The translations under genes and the position numbers were made by a program. Below, one piece after another: positions 16,442 through 25,690 of a DNA stretch of 64,000 nt. Source of the stretch: CAYRWM01 sp964428055. Its GTDB lineage: Bacteria > Bacillota > Clostridia > Christensenellales > Christensenellaceae. The DNA lies in contig CAYRWM010000004.1 of the NCBI GenBank assembly GCA_964428055.1, forward strand, positions 1 through 64,000, in the 5' to 3' direction. The notes below the pieces were generated by a model that saw only the letters and a program-made list of their open reading frames with translations, did no database searches and was not told the origin of the DNA. Within the stretch, counting starts at the first letter, position 1, and each line of letters opens with the position of its first letter.

Positions 16442-17367
16442 AAAACTTTACGGACCTCAACACTATCAAAGATTGAATCATAATCCGTTTTGAGCATAAG
16501 TTGGGTCCCCTCCCTCATTATTGAAGCTGTTGCTGCGGAAACACCACAGCGAAGAGCATATTCTGCACCATTTTTAAGTCCATGAACTATACCTGCGACC
16601 ATGGAATCGCCCGCACCGACAGTTGACAGTATTTCAACTCTCATTGGCTCAGCATAGAAAACATTGGCTGAATCAGTAAGAAAAGCCCCTTTTCCGCCAA
16701 GAGTCAACGCAACATACTTTATATTCTTTTCGATCGCGAAGTTTACTAGTATATCAGGAATAGCTGACAGATCATCGAGCCATACTCCGGAAAGATCATG
16801 AAACTCATCATAATTAGGTTTAATCAAGTCAGGCTGCTGCTCCACTCCTTTTGAAAGAGCATATCCGCTGGCATCCAATACACAAAAAACATCCCTGCGT
16901 TCCAAAACGGAGATCATATCAGCATAAATACTGTCGTCAGCACCTGCTGGCAAGCTGCCTGTAAATATGACCGTGTCTCCGGGAGACGGCAACGCAAGGA
17001 TCTTATTCTTAATACGGTCCATGTCTTCTGTACCAACTGGAGAACCTGATTCGTTGATTTCTGTTATTTCATGCTTAGAATAATCAAATATCTTTGTGTT
17101 AATTCTTGATATCCCGGATATCTCTTCAAAGCAACAATTTACATCGTGCCTTTTTAAGCGATCCAGAATAATCCCAGAATCATCAGCACACAGATAACCC
17201 GCGCAAGTATTCTCTTCACCAAGAGATGCCAGCACAACAGAAACATTAACAGCCTTACCTGCGCCGTTAACTATGCTTTTCACCGGACGGTTTGTTCCAC
17301 CGATCTGAAATTCATCAAAGTATTCAGTCTTATCAATTGTAGGATTAAGATAAACCGTAAAAATCAT
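16438..17367 (-). CDS. PfkB family hexose kinase (1-phosphofructokinase-like)
   Basis: A 309-residue ribokinase-fold kinase. It has the N-terminal NPTIDKTEYFDEF, the substrate loop NGAGKAVNVS (family PGGKGxNVA-like), FTGSLPAGADDS, and the catalytic TVGAGDSMVAG with the anion hole and base Asp. This places it with 1-phosphofructokinase/tagatose-6-phosphate kinases, but no PTS permease or fru regulator is nearby, so the sugar is unclear. No Shine-Dalgarno is visible before the ATG; a hairpin lies just upstream (17384-17408). Confidence 0.82.
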   Translation of the reverse strand: MIFTVYLNPTIDKTEYFDEFQIGGTNRPVKSIVNGAGKAVNVSVVLASLGEENTCAGYLCADDSGIILDRLKRHDVNCCFEEISGISRINTKIFDYSKHEITEINESGSPVGTEDMDRIKNKILALPSPGDTVIFTGSLPAGADDSIYADMISVLERRDVFCVLDASGYALSKGVEQQPDLIKPNYDEFHDLSGVWLDDLSAIPDILVNFAIEKNIKYVALTLGGKGAFLTDSANVFYAEPMRVEILSTVGAGDSMVAGIVHGLKNGAEYALRCGVSAATASIMREGTQLMLKTDYDSIFDSVEVRKVL

Positions 17368-17383
17368 ATCAATAATACAAATC

Positions 17384-17408
17384 GAGGGAGTGTGTGTTAC
17401 ACCCCCTC
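17384..17408 (-). terminator. hairpin between the EF-G-like gene and the PfkB kinase gene
   Basis: On the minus strand GAGGGGGTGT (17408-17399) pairs with ACACTCCCTC (17393-17384), one mismatch. The following tract GATTTGTATTATTG is only weakly U-rich, so it may be a leaky terminator or a regulatory leader for the downstream nine-gene run. Confidence 0.45.
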
Positions 17409-17430
17409 TTAATAAAGTGTCTTATAAAGA

Positions 17431-19464
17431 TTATTCTTCAGCGTCAACCTTTGCCTGTTCTATAACCTTAGCAGCCATCTGAGCCGGGAGTTCTTCGTAT
17501 CTCTCAAATGTGAGCTTGAAGGAACCTCTTGCCTGAGTCATCGATCTTAGGTCAGTAGCATATTTAACCATCTCGCTCATCGGTACCTCTGCGGTTACCA
17601 TCTGACCATCCTCACAGGGTGTCATACCGAGAACACGTCCTCTCCTCCTGTTAAGGTCACCGATGATATCACCCATGTATTCATCAGGTATAACGACCTC
17701 GGCCTTGCATATGGGCTCAAGCAGAACAGGATTAGCGTTAGCACATGCAGCCTTGTATGAAAGTCTTGCAGCAGACTTAAACGCGACTTCTTTACTGTCA
17801 ACAGGATGGTATTTTCCATCAAACAGTGTTGCCTTTATTCCGACCATGGGATAACCGGCAAGAACACCGGTTGTAATACTCTCTCTGAGACCCTTCTCAA
17901 CAGCGGGGATGAATTCCTTAGGAACAACACCACCGACAATATTGTTGACAAATTCGAAATCTGACGAGCCGTCAGTTATAGGCTCAAATCTGATGTTAAC
18001 AACACCGAACTGTCCTGCACCACCTGACTGTTTCTTGTGCTTACCTTCTGCTTCAGCTGCTTTTCTTATAGTCTCTCTGTACGGTACTTTAGGATCTACG
18101 AGCAAAGCTTCAACGTTGAACTTGTTCTTAAGCTTCTGCATGATAACATCCAGATGCATCTCGCCCATTCCGTTCGCAAGAGTCTCACCTGTCTCAGCGT
18201 TTGTAGTGATCGTGAATGAAGGATCCTCATCTTCAAGCCTGTGAAGACCTGCGAATACTTTTTCTTCTTCGCCTTCCTTCTTTGCAGTGACAGCAAGAGA
18301 GATACACGGTTCGTGGAAAGCGATAGGATCATATGTAACATCGGCTGTAGAAGCACAGAGCGTATCACCGGTTACAGTATTCTGGAGCTTTGCGATAGCG
18401 CCGATATCACCGGCATTTACCTTCGCGATGTTTTCAGATTTACCACCGACCATTATTGAAAGGTTGGAGCACTTCTCGGCTTTGCCTGTCCTTGAATTCT
18501 TAACAGCAAGATCAGGAGTGAGACATCCCTGCTTAACCTTGATGATAGATATTCTGCCAACGAACGGGTCAGCAATAGTCTTGATGACCTGAGCAGCAAA
18601 AGGCTTTGAAGAATCTGCGCCTTCAGTATCAACAGCACTGGGCATATATGAAACGATAGCATCCATAAGGGATGTTACACCCTGATTTGCAACAGCGCTG
18701 ACTGCAAATACAGGAACAACGCTGCCATCGAGTACACCAAGTTTAATACCCTTCATGATCTCTTCGGGAGTAAGGTCGCCCTCTTCAAGGAACTTCTCCA
18801 TGAGTTCTTCATCATTTTCAGCAGCATTCTCAAGAAGAGCCTCTCTCGCAGCTTCAGCATCAGCAGCTAATGAATCAGGAATCGGTATCTCCTTGAAGTT
18901 CTTTCCATCGCTCTCGTATGCCTTATTCTTTATAACATCCACAACGCCCTTAAGATTGAATCCATCTATTATAGGAAGCTGAATCTGGGTTATAGCTGAA
19001 CCATACTTTTCCTTGAGCTGAGCGAGTGCCTTATCATAATCGGCATTCTCCTTATCCAGCTGATTAATAACAAAAGCACAGGGTTTCTTGTTACGCTTAC
19101 AGTATTTATAAGCATTTTCAGCACCGACTGAAAGACCACCGAGTGCGCTCACAAGAATAAGAGCACTGTCTGCAAGATAATATGCCTGAGTCATCTCTGA
19201 TACGAAATCAAAGAATCCGGGAGCATCTATAAGATTTATCTTTGTTCCGTTCCATTCGACCGGAGCTATTGCGGTTGATATGGAGATGTGGCGTTTCTTC
19301 TCTTCGGGATCGAAGTCAGTAACGGTATTCCCGTCTTCTACCTTGCCTATTCTGTCTGTAACTCCTGCGTCAAAGAGCATAGACTCTACAAGAGTTGTTT
19401 TGCCGTCTCCGCCATGACCGACTATAGCAATACTGCGGATATCTTTTGAATCATAAATCTTCAT
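17431..19464 (-). CDS. elongation factor G-like GTPase paralogue
   Basis: A 677-residue protein with the full EF-G domain order: GTPase domain, beta barrel, and the domains III-V (GEMHLDVIMQKL, SGGAGQFGVVNIRFEP, and the RGRVLGM region). It is not the housekeeping fusA: the P-loop is GHGGDGKTT, switch I RGITI is RHISI (58-62), G3 DTPGH is DAPGF so the catalytic His is Phe84, and G4 is NQLD. Relatives are widespread in Firmicutes and Actinobacteria with unsettled function. The ATG at 19464 is preferred over one at 19479 because GGAGGG lies between them, 7-8 bases upstream. No rpsL/rpsG neighbours. Confidence 0.88.
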   Translation of the reverse strand: MKIYDSKDIRSIAIVGHGGDGKTTLVESMLFDAGVTDRIGKVEDGNTVTDFDPEEKKRHISISTAIAPVEWNGTKINLIDAPGFFDFVSEMTQAYYLADSALILVSALGGLSVGAENAYKYCKRNKKPCAFVINQLDKENADYDKALAQLKEKYGSAITQIQLPIIDGFNLKGVVDVIKNKAYESDGKNFKEIPIPDSLAADAEAAREALLENAAENDEELMEKFLEEGDLTPEEIMKGIKLGVLDGSVVPVFAVSAVANQGVTSLMDAIVSYMPSAVDTEGADSSKPFAAQVIKTIADPFVGRISIIKVKQGCLTPDLAVKNSRTGKAEKCSNLSIMVGGKSENIAKVNAGDIGAIAKLQNTVTGDTLCASTADVTYDPIAFHEPCISLAVTAKKEGEEEKVFAGLHRLEDEDPSFTITTNAETGETLANGMGEMHLDVIMQKLKNKFNVEALLVDPKVPYRETIRKAAEAEGKHKKQSGGAGQFGVVNIRFEPITDGSSDFEFVNNIVGGVVPKEFIPAVEKGLRESITTGVLAGYPMVGIKATLFDGKYHPVDSKEVAFKSAARLSYKAACANANPVLLEPICKAEVVIPDEYMGDIIGDLNRRRGRVLGMTPCEDGQMVTAEVPMSEMVKYATDLRSMTQARGSFKLTFERYEELPAQMAAKVIEQAKVDAEE

Positions 19465-19555
19465 CCAGTTTCCCTCCATGAAAACGGTTTAGTTAAAAGT
19501 GAACATTAATATTTTACCAAATATAATATAAAATTAAAACCTTTTTAAAAAATAA

Positions 19556-19585
19556 TTGAAGGTAACAGCGTGCTTATTATATAAT
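19556..19585 (+). promoter_or_regulatory. possible promoter of the small membrane protein gene
   Basis: TTGAAG (19556-19561), an 18-bp spacer and TATAAT (19580-19585) lie in the very AT-rich 186-bp divergent gap. A second TATAAT at 19601-19606 has no good -35. I saw no convincing promoter on the opposite strand for the EF-G-like gene. Confidence 0.42.
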
Positions 19586-19650
19586 TAATTACGATGCAAT
19601 TATAATGAATAAATGCATCCAATGATTATTAAGTATACAGAGGTAACTAT

Positions 19651-20031
19651 ATGGAACAGGATAATAACAGACTGCCTGAAGAAGAGAACCTCCAGGAGCA
19701 GGAGACTGAAGTTGAAATAGAACTTGATAATTCACCAAAAATTGATGAAGAAGAACCCAGAATCAAGAAAAAGCAGGTAGTTCTTGGGATTATAGCCGGC
19801 GTAGTTATTATGCTCTCCCTGTTCTTCCCTCTTTTCATAAATATGGGCGGAACACTGCTTTCATATCTTTTTGTTGTAGTGTTTGCGGTGGAAATGATCA
19901 TTTACAAAAAACTCTGTTCAAAATACAATACAAGATTTCGCCTCTTCATGATTGCATGGCTGGTCTCGATGATTGTATGCATAGTATTCTTTATTGTATT
20001 CGGTGTAGCAACGGGCATGCTTACTGTATAA
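19651..20031 (+). CDS. small acidic membrane protein, function unknown
   Basis: A 126-residue protein. The first 45 residues are very acidic (runs of Glu with NSPKIDEEEP), followed by a basic turn RIKKKQ and three hydrophobic helices (about 47-65, 70-87, 100-125). GAGGTAACTAT gives a good ribosome site. It is one of few plus-strand genes here, has a private promoter and a strong terminator, and no recognisable family. Confidence 0.7.
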   Translation: MEQDNNRLPEEENLQEQETEVEIELDNSPKIDEEEPRIKKKQVVLGIIAGVVIMLSLFFPLFINMGGTLLSYLFVVVFAVEMIIYKKLCSKYNTRFRLFMIAWLVSMIVCIVFFIVFGVATGMLTV

Positions 20032-20056
20032 GATAATATAAATATTGATAAAATAA

Positions 20057-20084
20057 AACCTGATGTAAGCACATCAGGTTTTTT
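20057..20084. terminator. bidirectional terminator
   Basis: AACCTGATGT (20057-20066) pairs with ACATCAGGTT (20071-20080) around AAGC, with T79-84 on the right and A's on the left. It ends the plus-strand membrane gene and also lies just past the stop of the minus-strand phosphoesterase. Confidence 0.88.
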
Positions 20085-20787
20085 AATATAGTTTTTTAAG
20101 CTTAAAATCATTTGTGTCACATGATACTAGATAATACGGTATATCACTGAGCAATAAAACAGGATACTTATCAATACTGTATTGTTTGCCGTGAAGATGT
20201 CCGTAAACAACAGCACTGGCTCCGGAATCGCTTATAAGTTTTGTAAAACCGGTATCTTTCCCATTAGGATATGCAGGCGGAAAATGCATCATTACTATTA
20301 GTTTTCTGTCCTCTATCAAAATTTTACCGGCAGAATCAAGTGTAAGCTGCAGTCTTATCAGTTCCCTGTCATAAATCTGACGGTCCTTATCCTCATCAAA
20401 ACTTGGATCTCCGGGCATAATCCATCCCCTTGTACCGCAAATGACATAGTCACCCAGGCAAATGCTGTCATTCTGAATGACATATGTACCATTTGTAACT
20501 GCATTCCTTACTTTTGTAAGTGAAGTCCACCAGTAATCATGGTTTCCTCTTAGTATGACTTTTCTTCCGGGAAGATCCGATATCATTTTAAGATGAGGCA
20601 AAGCATCATCTAGCGACATAGCCCAGCTAAGATCGCCTGGAAGTAGCACAATATCATCCGGCTTAACGACCTTGTACCAGTTATCCTTTATCTTATCAAA
20701 ATGATCTTTCCAGTTATCGCCGAAAACATCCATTTTTTTACTGTCATCGCACGTTAAATGGAGATCGGAAATAGCAAACAAACTCAT
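20083..20787 (-). CDS. metallophosphoesterase
   Basis: A 234-residue calcineurin-like phosphoesterase with the complete set of metal motifs: DLHL, GDLSW, GNHDYW, MMHFPP and GHLHG. The central CGTRGWIMPGDPSFDEDKDR is typical of a predicted phosphohydrolase subgroup in Clostridia. The substrate is unknown. It overlaps engB by 4 bases and is the last gene of the tig-clp-lon operon. Confidence 0.85.
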   Translation of the reverse strand: MSLFAISDLHLTCDDSKKMDVFGDNWKDHFDKIKDNWYKVVKPDDIVLLPGDLSWAMSLDDALPHLKMISDLPGRKVILRGNHDYWWTSLTKVRNAVTNGTYVIQNDSICLGDYVICGTRGWIMPGDPSFDEDKDRQIYDRELIRLQLTLDSAGKILIEDRKLIVMMHFPPAYPNGKDTGFTKLISDSGASAVVYGHLHGKQYSIDKYPVLLLSDIPYYLVSCDTNDFKLKKLY

Positions 20788-21371
20788 AGGAATCTCTCCA
20801 TAAGCGAAAGCAGTTCGTCCTTCCCTATCTTATCCTTTGAAGACACAGCAATCATTGGATAATCCTCTTCAGCATGAATAACCTTTTTCATATGCGCTAT
20901 GCAGTTATTTCGTTTTGATTTAGCAACCTTATCAGCCTTAGTAAGAACGACAAGAAAAGGTGATCCGCAGTTCTGTGCCCAGTTAATCATCTGTATATCA
21001 TCATCAGACGGATCATGGCGGATATCGAGCAGTATCACAAGAAGTTTTATATTGGGACTTGCCGAGAAATATCCGTTCATCATCTCAGCCCAGGATATCT
21101 TTTCCTTCTTGGATACTTTTGCATAGCCGTAACCTGGCAGATCAACCAGATAAAAACTATCATTCAGAAGAAAATAGTTTACCAGTCGTGTCTTGCCTGG
21201 TTGCTTGCTCACATAAGCCAGTTTTGAGTTGGAAGTAAGATAATTTATAAGCGAAGACTTGCCGACATTGGATTTACCGGCAATCGCGATCTCAGGTATA
21301 TCTGAATCGGGATAAGACACCGTAAAGTCTTTTATGCTGAAACAGAATTTGGCTTTTGTAATCCTGATCAT
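20784..21371 (-). CDS. engB: ribosome biogenesis GTPase EngB (YsxC/YihA)
   Basis: A 195-residue GTPase needed for late 50S assembly. G1 is AGKSNVGKSSLIN, G2/G3 are KTRLVNYF and LVDLPGYGYAKVSK (DLPG), G4 is LTKADK and G5 is VSSKD. The ribosome site GGAGTAATTC lies in the end of lon, 5 bases upstream; the lon-engB order is the usual Firmicutes one. Confidence 0.96.
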   Translation of the reverse strand: MIRITKAKFCFSIKDFTVSYPDSDIPEIAIAGKSNVGKSSLINYLTSNSKLAYVSKQPGKTRLVNYFLLNDSFYLVDLPGYGYAKVSKKEKISWAEMMNGYFSASPNIKLLVILLDIRHDPSDDDIQMINWAQNCGSPFLVVLTKADKVAKSKRNNCIAHMKKVIHAEEDYPMIAVSSKDKIGKDELLSLMERFL

Positions 21372-21376
21372 TTGAA

Positions 21377-23692
21377 TTACTCCAGTATAAGATCAAGCAC
21401 CTGCTTTATATTATCCGCATAGTGGAACTCAATATTATGCTTTACTACTGACGGCAGTTCGGATACATCAGATCTGTTGCCTTCAGGTACAATCATATCC
21501 TTTATTCCTGCTCTGTATGCAGCAAGGGATTTTTCTTTAAGGCCTCCTATTTTGAGAACGCGGCCAGTAAGAGTAATCTCGCCTGTCATAGCGATATCAC
21601 ATCTGATCTTTCTTCCGGAAAGAGCGCTGACCATAGCACTGACCATAGTTATGCCCGCCGAAGGACCATCTTTCGGTACAGCTCCCTCCGGCAGATGAAT
21701 GTGCACATCCTTCTTTTCGTTAAGATCAGGATCAATACCATAGTCATCCGATATAGAGCGCACTACAGAATAACCTGTCTTAGCAGATTCTTTCATAACA
21801 TCACCTAGTTGACCTGTAAGCTCCAGTTTACCGGTACCTGGCATCACGGTAACCTCAACAGGCAGAGTCTGACCTCCTACAGCAGTCCATGCAAGGCCTA
21901 CAGCTACACCTACTGTATTTTCCTTCGGAACAAGATTATCCGGCTTTTTAGGAAGACCCAGATATTTACTAAGATTACTGTTATTAACTCTGACTTTCTT
22001 CAGATTTTCATTAATAATACGTACAGCAGCTTTTCTGAGAACTGTAGCTATCTCCCTCTCAAGTTTTCTCACGCCGGCTTCAGCAGTATAGTCATGTATT
22101 ATTGACATAATAGCATCATCGGTCACTGATATCTGTTCCGGCTTAAGCCCATGCTCCGAAATCTGCTTAGGTATTAAATGTCTCTTTGCAATTTCAAGCT
22201 TTTCTATATCTGTATAGCTGCTGAACTCAATGATCTCCATCCTGTCATACAGCGGACCGGGGATGTTGTCAATATCATTTGCAGTCGTTATAAACATTAC
22301 CTTCGATAAATCAAATGGTATATCAAGATAGTGATCATTGAAGGTGTTGTTTATCTCGGGATCAAGAACCTCAAGCATAGCAGACGAAGGATCACCCTTG
22401 AAATCGTTAGCCATTTTGTCTATTTCATCAAACAGGAACAGAGGATTCATACTTCCAGCCTGTTTTATTGATGTAATAACTCTGCCCGGTATACTCCCGA
22501 TGTACGTTCTTCTGTGACCTCTTATCTCTGCTTCATCATGTACACCGCCAAGAGACATCCTGGTGAACTTTTTACCAAGCGCACGAGCTATAGAATGAGC
22601 TATGGAAGTCTTTCCTACCCCAGGAGGGCCGACAAAACAAAGTATGGGCCCATGCATGTCATCCCTGAGTTTTCTGACTGCCAGATACTCAATAATTCTC
22701 TCCTTGAGCTTATCCAGACCATAATGATCCTCATCAAGTATTTGCCTTGCATTCACAAGGTCAAGATTGTCTTCCGTGTATATTCCCCAGGGAAGATCTG
22801 TAAGCCAGTCAACATAACCTCTGGATACGGTTGCTTCAGGAGAACCCGGGGACATTGAAGCAAGCCTCTTAAGTTCCTTTGAAGCCTTCTCCCTTGCCTC
22901 ATCAGACATCGGAAGAGTGTTTATCTTCTCATTGAGTTCATCAATCTCCTCAACATCGTTCGCTCCGTAACCAAGTTCTTTTTGGATTACTTTGATTTGT
23001 TCTCGCAGAAAGAATTCTTTTTGATTCTTATCTATCTGTTCCTTAACATTACTGTTTATCTCTTTATCAATCTTAAGTAGTTCTATCTCTTTATTAAAAA
23101 TCTTGGTAAGAGCCTTCAGCCTTTCAAGCTCATCTATGCATTCAAGAAGTGCCTGCCTGTCTTCCATTTTTACGATAACGTTTGATGCTACAGTATCAGC
23201 AAAGCGGCCGGGTTCATCCATACTTGTCATAAGCGCGATAGTCTCAGGAGATATCTGAGTTGTGAGCCTGCCATACTCAACAAACATATCACTTATCTTA
23301 CGCATATAAGCTTCTTTTACTATATCCTCGGCCATAGGCGGCTCATTATTCTCAAATACCTCAACTTCTGCTTCAAGATAAGGGTCAAACCTTAAAATCG
23401 AGACTGTCTTTGCTCTGTTAACACCTTCCACGAGTACACGAATATTATCTCCCGGAAGCTTTAGAATCTGCTTTACTTTCGCGACTGTACCTATTTCATA
23501 TATATCATCAGCAACAGGATCCTCTACCATGATATCCTTCTGAGCACTCAGATAAATCATCTGATTGAGGAGCATGCTCTTTTCAAGTGCCTTTATAGAT
23601 CTTTCTCTGCCAATATCAAAATGCATTACCATATGGGGGAAAACTACAAGTCCCCTCAAAGCAACCATCGGCAGTTTCTGTTTGTTAAGCAT
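21377..23692 (-). CDS. lon: ATP-dependent Lon protease (LonA)
   Basis: A 771-residue LonA. The N-terminal substrate domain begins LPMVALRGLVVFPHMV. The AAA module has GPPGVGKTS and LFDEIDK, and the C-terminal protease has the catalytic Ser in PKDGPSAGIT and Lys in GGLKEKSLAAYR. It degrades misfolded and regulatory proteins in the cytoplasm. AAGGAGGTCC precedes the ATG. A hairpin lies between clpX and lon, so lon may be partly uncoupled from the upstream genes. Confidence 0.97.
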   Translation of the reverse strand: MLNKQKLPMVALRGLVVFPHMVMHFDIGRERSIKALEKSMLLNQMIYLSAQKDIMVEDPVADDIYEIGTVAKVKQILKLPGDNIRVLVEGVNRAKTVSILRFDPYLEAEVEVFENNEPPMAEDIVKEAYMRKISDMFVEYGRLTTQISPETIALMTSMDEPGRFADTVASNVIVKMEDRQALLECIDELERLKALTKIFNKEIELLKIDKEINSNVKEQIDKNQKEFFLREQIKVIQKELGYGANDVEEIDELNEKINTLPMSDEAREKASKELKRLASMSPGSPEATVSRGYVDWLTDLPWGIYTEDNLDLVNARQILDEDHYGLDKLKERIIEYLAVRKLRDDMHGPILCFVGPPGVGKTSIAHSIARALGKKFTRMSLGGVHDEAEIRGHRRTYIGSIPGRVITSIKQAGSMNPLFLFDEIDKMANDFKGDPSSAMLEVLDPEINNTFNDHYLDIPFDLSKVMFITTANDIDNIPGPLYDRMEIIEFSSYTDIEKLEIAKRHLIPKQISEHGLKPEQISVTDDAIMSIIHDYTAEAGVRKLEREIATVLRKAAVRIINENLKKVRVNNSNLSKYLGLPKKPDNLVPKENTVGVAVGLAWTAVGGQTLPVEVTVMPGTGKLELTGQLGDVMKESAKTGYSVVRSISDDYGIDPDLNEKKDVHIHLPEGAVPKDGPSAGITMVSAMVSALSGRKIRCDIAMTGEITLTGRVLKIGGLKEKSLAAYRAGIKDMIVPEGNRSDVSELPSVVKHNIEFHYADNIKQVLDLILE

Positions 23693-23710
23693 CTGGACCT
23701 CCTTAATAAA

Positions 23711-23734
23711 ATTGCCGGAATAATACCCGGCAAT
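23711..23734 (-). terminator. hairpin between clpX and lon, possible leaky terminator
   Basis: On the minus strand ATTGCCGG (23734-23727) pairs with CCGGCAAT (23718-23711) and is followed by TTTATTAA, then the lon ribosome site. The short U tract suggests partial termination. Confidence 0.5.
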
Positions 23735-23742
23735 AGAAAAGA

Positions 23743-25050
23743 CTAAGAGATAATATTCTGGCTGCGCTTATTACCGTAAGCAGGCGGAGCCTTCTTTTCA
23801 GGAGCAGGAAGCACCGGGGCTTCATCACCGACAAGCAACAAAGGAATGTTGTTATGAACGGTCTCCTTGGTAATTATGCACTTGCTTATATCTTTCCTGT
23901 CAGGAATCTCATACATAGTATCAAGGATTATTGACTCAATTATTGATCTTAAGCCTCTTGCTCCGGTCCCGCGTTTAATAGCGAGATTAGCAATCTCTTT
24001 AAGGGCATCTCTCTTAAACTCAAGAGATACACCGTCAAGCTCAAACAGTTTCTTATACTGTTTTACGAGAGAGTTCTTAGGCTTGGTCAGTATATCAACA
24101 AGTCCCTTTTCATCAAGGTTATGAAGAACAGCCACAACCGGAAGGCGGCCGACAAACTCGGGAATAAGACCGAATTTCAGCAGGTCTTCGGGCTGCAGAG
24201 ATTCAAACAATTCACCGACATCCTTTTCTTCTTTGGATTTGATGTCAGCGCCAAATCCCATAGACTTTGAGCCAATCCTGCGTTCTATAATCTTATCGAG
24301 GCCGTCAAAAGCACCGCCGCAGATAAAGAGAATATTTGTAGTATCGATCTGAAGAAACTCCTGATGCGGATGCTTTCTTCCGCCCTGCGGAGGAACTGAA
24401 GCAACAGTCCCTTCAATAATCTTAAGCAATGCCTGCTGAACGCCCTCACCTGAAACATCTCTGGTTATTGACGGATTCTCACTCTTCTTAGCTATCTTAT
24501 CGACTTCGTCAATATAAATGATACCTCTCTGAGCTAATTCTATATCATAATCAGCAGCCTGTATAAGCTTGAGGAGTATATTCTCAACGTCTTCACCAAC
24601 ATAACCAGCTTCTGTAAGAGAAGTAGCATCAGCAATAGCGAAAGGAACATCGAGTATCTTTGCCATGGTCTGAGCCAGCAGAGTTTTACCGCATCCAGTT
24701 GGCCCTAACAGAAGAATATTACTCTTCTGAATTTCACCTAAATCATCACTTCGGCTGTTAATACGCTTATAATGATTATACACAGCAACAGCAAGACACT
24801 TCTTAGCATAATCCTGTCCGATAATATAATCATTCAGTTCTTTAACAATCTTTGACGGTTTGGGAGTTGACTTAAATACAGGCTTTGCATTGAGATTCTC
24901 GCCATCTTCAATTATATGTCTGCAGAGTTCAACACACTCATCACAAATATAAACACCATTGCCTGCAATAAGTCTTTTTACCTGGTCGTGAGATTTATTA
25001 CAGAAAGAACACTTGTACTGTTCAAGTGATTCATCTTTTCGCTTCGTCAT
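23743..25050 (-). CDS. clpX: ATP-dependent Clp protease ATP-binding subunit ClpX
   Basis: A 435-residue unfoldase feeding ClpP. The N-terminal zinc-binding domain has C14, C17, C36 and C39. The AAA core has GPTGCGKTLLAQ and YIDEVDKIAKK. GYVGEDVEN, the pore loop, follows the Walker A region, and ERRIGSKSMGFGAD is the segment containing the IGF-like ClpP-docking loop. It starts 3 bases after the clpP stop. Confidence 0.97.
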   Translation of the reverse strand: MTKRKDESLEQYKCSFCNKSHDQVKRLIAGNGVYICDECVELCRHIIEDGENLNAKPVFKSTPKPSKIVKELNDYIIGQDYAKKCLAVAVYNHYKRINSRSDDLGEIQKSNILLLGPTGCGKTLLAQTMAKILDVPFAIADATSLTEAGYVGEDVENILLKLIQAADYDIELAQRGIIYIDEVDKIAKKSENPSITRDVSGEGVQQALLKIIEGTVASVPPQGGRKHPHQEFLQIDTTNILFICGGAFDGLDKIIERRIGSKSMGFGADIKSKEEKDVGELFESLQPEDLLKFGLIPEFVGRLPVVAVLHNLDEKGLVDILTKPKNSLVKQYKKLFELDGVSLEFKRDALKEIANLAIKRGTGARGLRSIIESIILDTMYEIPDRKDISKCIITKETVHNNIPLLLVGDEAPVLPAPEKKAPPAYGNKRSQNIIS

Positions 25051-25053
25051 AGT

Positions 25054-25641
25054 TTAACCCTTCTTGGGAGCTATAATCTCATCGATCAGCCCATACTCCT
25101 TAGCATCTTCAGCAGACATGAAATAGTCTCGTTCCACGTCATTCTGAATAACCTCGAGCGGCTTGCCTGTTCTTTCAGACAATATCCTGCTCATCTTATC
25201 CTTGGTCTCCTGAATACGCTTAGCATGTATCATAATGTCAGTTGCCTGACCCTGAGCACCACCGAGAGGCTGATGAATCATTATCTCACTGTTTGGCAGA
25301 GCTTTGCGTTTTCCGAAAGTGCCTGCTGCAAGCAGAAAAGCGCCCATTGAGGCTGCCATCCCCACACAGATAGTACAAACATCACATTTTATGTACTGCA
25401 TAGTGTCAAAAATGGCCATTCCAGCTGTTATTGACCCACCTGGGCTATTAATGTAAAGATAAATATCCTTGTCCGGATCTTCAGCTTCAAGAAAAATCAA
25501 CTGAGCCACAACAAGATTTGCTGTGATATCATCTATCTCTCCGGAAAGGAATACTATCCTATCTTTAAGTAATCTTGAATATATATCGTATGAACGTTCG
25601 CCTCTGTTAGTCTGTTCAACGACCATAGGGACTAAACTCAT
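25054..25641 (-). CDS. clpP: ATP-dependent Clp protease proteolytic subunit
   Basis: A 195-residue serine peptidase. Catalytic Ser98 is in GMAASMGA, His123 in MIHQPLGG, and Asp172 in VERDYFMS. N-terminal VPMVVEQTNRGERSYDIYSR is typical of mature Firmicutes ClpP. AAAGAGGTGTAATT precedes the ATG. It lies between tig and clpX as in most Firmicutes. Confidence 0.98.
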   Translation of the reverse strand: MSLVPMVVEQTNRGERSYDIYSRLLKDRIVFLSGEIDDITANLVVAQLIFLEAEDPDKDIYLYINSPGGSITAGMAIFDTMQYIKCDVCTICVGMAASMGAFLLAAGTFGKRKALPNSEIMIHQPLGGAQGQATDIMIHAKRIQETKDKMSRILSERTGKPLEVIQNDVERDYFMSAEDAKEYGLIDEIIAPKKG

Positions 25642-25690
25642 AATTACACCTCTTTATTATTTAGATATTACTGCCTGGAAAAGCGGGTTA

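Noticed and set aside
17368..17395. Leaderless promoter for the PfkB kinase gene (TATTAT at 17377-17372)
   Set aside because: The -10-like box is only 4 bases from the ATG, too close for a start at the A, and the -35 is poor.
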